A DNA stretch of 9,846 nt, from positions 1 through 9,846 of the forward strand of contig MNYL01000067.1 in the NCBI GenBank assembly GCA_001873075.1, in the 5' to 3' direction. Position 1 is the first letter of the stretch. Every line of letters starts with the position of its first letter. Under the pieces are notes generated by a model, which did not search any database, was not told the origin of the DNA, and saw only the letters and a program-made list of their open reading frames with translations. The translations under genes were made by a program, and so were the position numbers. This DNA is from Fibrobacteres bacterium CG2_30_45_31 (GTDB lineage: Bacteria > Fibrobacterota > Fibrobacteria > Fibrobacterales > Fibrobacteraceae). Shown piece after piece: positions 5,912 through 9,846 of this stretch.

Positions 5912-6844
5912 CTAATTTTGAAGTTCTGGAGGCAATTGGAACTTGATCTGTTCTTTCATGGTCACCCAATCTATCACATCAACGCCCTTAAAGTGGTTTT
6001 TAATCCACTCCACAACTTCTTGAACAAGGACTTCAGGAGCACTTGCTCCACTAGAAAGTCCGACGGAATCAACGCCTTCAAACCACTCCAGACGCAAATC
6101 CCGGACCGAGGCAATGAGTCGACTGGGAATCCCTTTTTCTTCCCCTAATTCACGCAAACGGGAAGAATTTGAAGAATTACTCGCCCCCACCACCAATAAA
6201 AGATCTACTTGAGTGCAAAGTTCCGAAACGGCAGCCTGACGATTGCCAGTAGCATAGCAAAGATCACCCCTTTCAGGCCCAACAATAGAGGGAAAACGTT
6301 CATGAAGTGCGTCAATAATCAGGCGTGTTTCTGCGACTGAAAGCGTTGTCTGCGTAATGTAAGCGAGCGCATTTTCATCAGCCACTTGCAGTTTATGGAC
6401 CTCTTCAACACTACGAACTACCGTAATGGCACCCAACGGCAACTGTCCCACAGTGCCCTCGACCTCCGCATGACCCGAATGACCGATCAAAATGAGATTA
6501 CGGCCTTTGCTAAAATGACGTTTGGCACTCGAATGTACTTTTTTTACCAGAGGACATGTGGCATCAAGAACATGTAAGTGACGATCTGCTGCCGCTTGAT
6601 AAACATTCTCTGCCACCCCGTGAGCGGAAAAAATAACAGTGGCGTATTCTGGAACATCATCAATTTTTTCAACGAAAATAGCTCCCAAATCCCGCAAGCG
6701 ATCTACCACAAACTGGTTATGTACAATTTCATGGCGAACATAAATAGGACGCCCAAACTTGACAATCGCCCCTTCTACAATATGAATGGCCCGATCAACG
6801 CCGGCGCAAAATCCTCTTGGGTTGGCTAAAAACAATCGTTTCAT
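5912..6844 (-). CDS. ispH: 4-hydroxy-3-methylbut-2-enyl diphosphate reductase
   Basis: IspH carries out the last step of the MEP pathway, reducing HMBPP to IPP and DMAPP with a [4Fe-4S] cluster in the cytosol. The 310-residue protein has all three cluster cysteines: C13 in NPRGFCAGV, C97 in DATCPLV and C196 in LCYATGNRQ. The substrate-binding residues are also present: H42 (IVHN), H75 (SAHG), H125 and catalytic-type E127 in HAEVEG, T167 in QTTLS, and N223 to N226 in the SNSSN loop. Length is the usual ~310-320. Its ATG overlaps the waaA stop as ATGA, so it is probably translated by coupling at the end of the envelope operon. No terminator separates it from rpmB. Assignment is essentially certain. 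Confidence 0.98.
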   Translation of the reverse strand: MKRLFLANPRGFCAGVDRAIHIVEGAIVKFGRPIYVRHEIVHNQFVVDRLRDLGAIFVEKIDDVPEYATVIFSAHGVAENVYQAAADRHLHVLDATCPLVKKVHSSAKRHFSKGRNLILIGHSGHAEVEGTVGQLPLGAITVVRSVEEVHKLQVADENALAYITQTTLSVAETRLIIDALHERFPSIVGPERGDLCYATGNRQAAVSELCTQVDLLLVVGASNSSNSSRLRELGEEKGIPSRLIASVRDLRLEWFEGVDSVGLSSGASAPEVLVQEVVEWIKNHFKGVDVIDWVTMKEQIKFQLPPELQN

Positions 6845-8022
6845 ACAGACTTATTCAAGCCTTTGAGGTAGTTCAGAAACGCATCATAGGAAGCGACAAT
6901 TTTTTCTCTTTCATGGTTCAAAAATCCGCGAACGAGCTTAATATCTGGAATGAACCTAGAGTTAAAATCCATAGGGGTATTAATCTTTGCAATAGCCCCT
7001 TCGCGCAGAAGAGCGTCTATGGAATCGGTTTGTCCACGAGAGAAGGGCCCCACACAGGTGGAAACACCCATTTGCAAAGGTTCCCAAAAATCATGCACTC
7101 CCAAAGTTCTTGCAAAAGAGCCTCCCACAACAGCGGTTTTGGAAATCGCCAAAACATCTTTAGTTTGACCAAAAGAAGACACAAGCGAAACCGCTCCTTT
7201 TTCCACAGAAGGCCAATCTACCACCACCATTTCTTGATCGCGCATTTGTTCGCGGAACGCGGCGAGTTCTTCTGGCCGACGAGGAATCAGTACGACCGCT
7301 TCGTCGTGTTGCAAGGCAGCCACTAACATGCGCTGTAAGCTCGCCCATTCTTTAATATGCATAGACAAAAAGGCGGTGTCCACTTTCGGATTTTGAGGAA
7401 GTTCTACTTCTTTCCCAGAACGTGCCCACGCCAATAATTTCCAATCGCCACCAATGATCGCTTTCACAGGAAAAGTGAACTCCCCAGCAGCTACGAAGCG
7501 CGTTAAATCGGCACCGGTTTGCATACTTGCGAAACCAATGGAGGAGAGCTCTGAGCAATCCACGCAACGATAAAAGCGTCCAGAGATCAGCGCCACAGAA
7601 GGTTCCAACATCAATTTTCGCATCGTAGAGAGGTAACCCGGCCAAAGTTCATTCTCTGCAAGAACCAAGGCGATCGGCATCACCGTCTTAACGAAGCGAG
7701 TCATCGCTTGAGGTGTATCCACAGGGGCCAGAGCAGCTTCAATCGAAGCCCCGGAAGCTTTCAAAAATTCTACAACTTCCATTTTTTGACTGGTAATCAA
7801 AATGCGAGGGCAACTCGGAAGGTCCTCTTGCAAACATTTGGAAAGATTGAGAAGCATACGGCATTCGCCAAGACTTGCACCATGAAGCCAAAGAAAGGGG
7901 CCCTCAGGCCATGGACCTTCTAAACGGCTATTTATTTTGAATCGTGCATTCAAAACAGGCACTTTGGCCGCGGCCCAAGCGGCGGCACCAAAAGCACCGC
8001 GAATCACATTTATACCTATCAT
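6841..8022 (-). CDS. waaA: 3-deoxy-D-manno-octulosonic acid (Kdo) transferase
   Basis: WaaA/KdtA (GT30) transfers Kdo from CMP-Kdo to lipid IVA at the cytoplasmic face of the inner membrane. The 393-residue protein shows a short hydrophobic N-terminus (8-24) and LHGASLGE (46-53, with the catalytic-type E53; HAASVGE in E. coli). It continues with PVDTP (100-104), ENELWP (123-128; usually ETELWP), LISGRFY (145-151), PRRPEE (247-252) and VVGGSF (298-303). The last motif, GVHDFWEP (308-315), stands where GGHNPLEP is usual. These changes and a length somewhat below the usual ~420 make it a divergent member. AAGGAG seven nt before the ATG overlaps the stop of the preceding gene, and its own stop overlaps the ispH start. 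Mono- or multifunctional Kdo addition cannot be told from the sequence. Confidence 0.9.
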   Translation of the reverse strand: MIGINVIRGAFGAAAWAAAKVPVLNARFKINSRLEGPWPEGPFLWLHGASLGECRMLLNLSKCLQEDLPSCPRILITSQKMEVVEFLKASGASIEAALAPVDTPQAMTRFVKTVMPIALVLAENELWPGYLSTMRKLMLEPSVALISGRFYRCVDCSELSSIGFASMQTGADLTRFVAAGEFTFPVKAIIGGDWKLLAWARSGKEVELPQNPKVDTAFLSMHIKEWASLQRMLVAALQHDEAVVLIPRRPEELAAFREQMRDQEMVVVDWPSVEKGAVSLVSSFGQTKDVLAISKTAVVGGSFARTLGVHDFWEPLQMGVSTCVGPFSRGQTDSIDALLREGAIAKINTPMDFNSRFIPDIKLVRGFLNHEREKIVASYDAFLNYLKGLNKSV

Positions 8023-8033
8023 CGATGCACTCC

Positions 8034-8633
8034 TTAAATATAGGAGGAGATGACTCTGGGGAAAGGCCCAGCCATCCCCCGCATTATGAGAGCTAAACTA
8101 TAAAACAAAAGCCACCCCCATGTCCATCGATCAGCCATAATTGCTGTAAAAAAAGTTTTTCTTGGGTATTGAGGGCTATTTTCCATAAGTTTCGAGAAAA
8201 AAGCCCGAGAAAAAAAGGCCGGAGTACGAGCCTCCCAATTCAAAAAGGCCTCCCCGAACTGTTTTTTCAAAAATAAATCTTCTTGCATCGCCAAAAGTAC
8301 TATAAAAAAGACAAACCCAAAAACAAAGACAAATAACAGGGGTTGCCAGCCCAAATGTACCAAGGCAAAACCACAACCCACAAACATATTGGAAAGGTAA
8401 AGGGGGTGGCGAATTTTCGAATAAATTCCCCAAGTCACCAATTCTGGAGCAAGTAACTCCTTACCGCGCGTATGATCCCCAATATCTCTGCGCGCCTCTA
8501 TATGCAAAAAAATCCCCAATAAAATCAAGAAATATCCCGAAACGGAAATGAAATTTTCATTGGCGGGTACAATCGCAAGCGCCACCGCAAATAGTCCCAA
8601 CACCCAACCGCGAAAACGATACAAACGATTCAC
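8034..8633 (-). CDS. Membrane methyltransferase of the ICMT/PEMT-like family
   Basis: The preferred start is the GTG at 8633 (199 residues), preceded at seven nt by a strong GGAGG and overlapping the ABC gene's stop as GTGA; an ATG at 8651 in the same frame has only a weak site. Hydrophobic segments lie at about residues 7-24, 28-46, 81-117 (long enough for a hairpin of two) and 165-182. The C-terminal half has the family's signature: ELVTWGIYSKIRHPLYLSN (about 64-82), then E118 in the segment QEDLFLKKQFGEAFLNW. In the isoprenylcysteine carboxyl methyltransferase family such residues bind S-adenosylmethionine and the lipid-like acceptor. The bacterial substrate is unknown; its place between an exporter and waaA suggests an envelope lipid or isoprenoid, which is inference. 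Confidence 0.83.
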   Translation of the reverse strand: MNRLYRFRGWVLGLFAVALAIVPANENFISVSGYFLILLGIFLHIEARRDIGDHTRGKELLAPELVTWGIYSKIRHPLYLSNMFVGCGFALVHLGWQPLLFVFVFGFVFFIVLLAMQEDLFLKKQFGEAFLNWEARTPAFFSRAFFSKLMENSPQYPRKTFFTAIMADRWTWGWLLFYSLALIMRGMAGPFPRVISSYI

Positions 8634-9846
8634 GCCCCGACCTCCACACATTCCAATCTGGAAAGCAAAGAGGCGTCAAGTTCTTCGTGACTCGTGAGTA
8701 AAACCCACTTTCCTAAAGCATCGGCGGAGTCCAAAAATGCGGCAAGGAGAGGCGTTCTATCTTTGCGCGCAATAAAGGCAAAAGGCTCATCCAGAAGAAG
8801 CAATTTCGAAGGAGAAGCAAGGGCCCAAAGGAGGGCCAACCGAGACTTTTCTCCGCCAGAATATCCGTCCTTATAAAGCAATTTACTCGCCCCAGAAACC
8901 GTTAAAAAATGTTCAAGAACAGCGTCGTTGGGGGAGTGCTTTTTTCGCAAATCCAATTGCCGACGAAGCCATTCCAACGGGGGCAAATAGACCTCTTGGG
9001 AGACCAAAAAGATACCCTCTTCGACTAAAGATTCAGGGAGCTGAATTTTCCCGGAATCAGCCTCTTCCAAGTTTGCAATCAACCGGAGAAGGGTGGTTTT
9101 CCCCGCCCCATTAGGGCCACAAATCAGAAGGTGTTTACGAGGAGTCGGCATCCAGCGTTCATTCTTGTTTTTAAACACAGGAACTTCAGACCCTTGGTAA
9201 CCAAAAGACACAGCCTCAAGAGAAATCGCTTCACCTGCACTCAAACCGTGTTCGCCGCGAGAGGGGTATAAGGAAAGAACGGTTAAAAGATGATAAGCAC
9301 TTTTGACCATGCGGAGTTGGGGCACCAATCGAGTGCATTCTTTGACAGGTTTGTAGCACAAAAAGAGGGCAGAGCAATACAAAATGAGCCCTTCTGGATT
9401 CATCCAACCCATGGCAATCATCCAGGCACAAAACGTGAGCACGACCACCATCGAAACCAGAGAAAGGGTCTCCATAGACTGGGAAAGCATGACTTTCTTA
9501 CGCCCCACATGAAGCCCAATGGAGAATAATTCTCGAATGCGACTCAAAAGCGTTTGAGAAGCCGCGATGCGTTCAAAAGGGGAACTCCAGGAATGAAAAA
9601 TCTTTTTGGCCGTTTCAAGAGACGTTCTAAGCTCCCCCTGTTTCACCATTTGCCCCTCCACAGCGGGCCCCATGGAATGCAATTTTCGCTGCACATAGGC
9701 AACAATCGGGAGTACAACAAATAAGAGAACTATCGTCAAAGGGGTCGATAAGTAAAAAAGCACTGGAAAAAAGACCAAAAGTTGGAGAATCGCCTGCAAC
9801 GCTTGCATAAGAGCCTCCCCGCTTGAGGGTAGAATCTGAGTCGCAT
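8630..9846 (-). CDS. ABC exporter, fused membrane and ATPase domains (5' end beyond window)
   Basis: The frame stays open upstream of the first visible ATG (9808) to the window edge, reading ATQILPSSGEAL before it, so the gene is 5'-truncated by the window; 404 codons are visible. Counted from M at 9808, the C-terminal part of an ABC exporter membrane domain covers about 1-180, with hydrophobic segments near 7-38 and 117-152. The nucleotide-binding domain follows: Walker A GPNGAGKTT (231-239), Q-loop Q271, signature YSGGEKSRL (316-324), Walker B LLLLDEP (336-342) and H-loop H374. After DEP the usual SALD D-loop is replaced by FAFIARKDR. The one-chain TMD-NBD layout is that of MsbA-type half-transporters. 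Next to waaA, lipid A or another envelope lipid is a plausible cargo, but no sequence feature proves it. It heads the visible operon. Confidence 0.88.
   Translation of the reverse strand, partial: ATQILPSSGEALMQALQAILQLLVFFPVLFYLSTPLTIVLLFVVLPIVAYVQRKLHSMGPAVEGQMVKQGELRTSLETAKKIFHSWSSPFERIAASQTLLSRIRELFSIGLHVGRKKVMLSQSMETLSLVSMVVVLTFCAWMIAMGWMNPEGLILYCSALFLCYKPVKECTRLVPQLRMVKSAYHLLTVLSLYPSRGEHGLSAGEAISLEAVSFGYQGSEVPVFKNKNERWMPTPRKHLLICGPNGAGKTTLLRLIANLEEADSGKIQLPESLVEEGIFLVSQEVYLPPLEWLRRQLDLRKKHSPNDAVLEHFLTVSGASKLLYKDGYSGGEKSRLALLWALASPSKLLLLDEPFAFIARKDRTPLLAAFLDSADALGKWVLLTSHEELDASLLSRLECVEVGA
8641..8645 (-). promoter_or_regulatory. Shine-Dalgarno deciding the GTG start of the methyltransferase
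   Basis: GGAGG on the minus strand lies inside the last codons of the ABC transporter gene, seven nt before GTG 8633. The start overlaps the upstream TGA (GTGA), an arrangement typical of translational coupling. Confidence 0.7.

Noticed and set aside
6817..7326. Plus-strand open frame opposite the waaA 3' end
   Set aside because: Antisense to conserved Kdo transferase motifs, with no start signal or family resemblance.
1..9846. Mobile element, prophage, CRISPR or defence system
   Set aside because: No transposase, integrase, long terminal inverted repeats, regularly spaced repeats or defence-gene motifs are visible; despite the tRNA no attachment-site duplication was seen.

Overview
The window looks like a stretch of chromosome from a Gram-negative, lipid A/LPS-making bacterium. 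The support is a Kdo transferase, two lipoproteins with lipoboxes, a probable lipid A-type acyltransferase and a periplasm-directed PEGA protein. The mix of an LpoB/COG3014 lipoprotein pair, PEGA repeats and a stand-alone DUF374 acyltransferase would suit a Fibrobacter-like lineage, but that placement is a guess from memory. No mobile element, integrase, CRISPR array, phage gene or other island hallmark is visible; this is ordinary, densely packed chromosome.

Left part (1-1657). Two lipoprotein genes on the minus strand, an LpoB-like PBP activator followed by a COG3014-like lipoprotein cut by the window edge, form a small operon. It is divergent from a secreted, possibly beta-rich protein on the plus strand. 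Their shared 199-bp intergenic region carries a perfect 14-bp palindrome.

Middle part (1676-5613). A minus-strand COG3044 'ABC-class' ATPase of unknown role is divergent from a plus-strand secreted two-repeat PEGA protein that ends at a hairpin terminator. Next is a minus-strand tRNA-Cys(GCA) with its own consensus-like promoter and terminator. Then come plus-strand genes for a DUF374 acyltransferase (LpxJ-like family) and a DnaQ-type DEDDh exonuclease. A strong bidirectional terminator at 5582-5613 closes this block.

Right part (5628-9846). A tightly packed minus-strand operon runs ABC exporter (5' end outside the window) -> ICMT-family membrane methyltransferase -> waaA (Kdo transferase) -> ispH. 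It has a GTGA overlap, an 11-bp gap whose Shine-Dalgarno overlaps the upstream stop codon, and an ATGA overlap, so translation is probably coupled. rpmB (bL28) follows from a near-consensus promoter of its own. Together the exporter, Kdo transferase and nearby DUF374 acyltransferase point to lipid A maturation and transport, while ispH supplies isoprenoid precursors. No gene-free stretch exceeds 300 bp; the longest is 901-1099.
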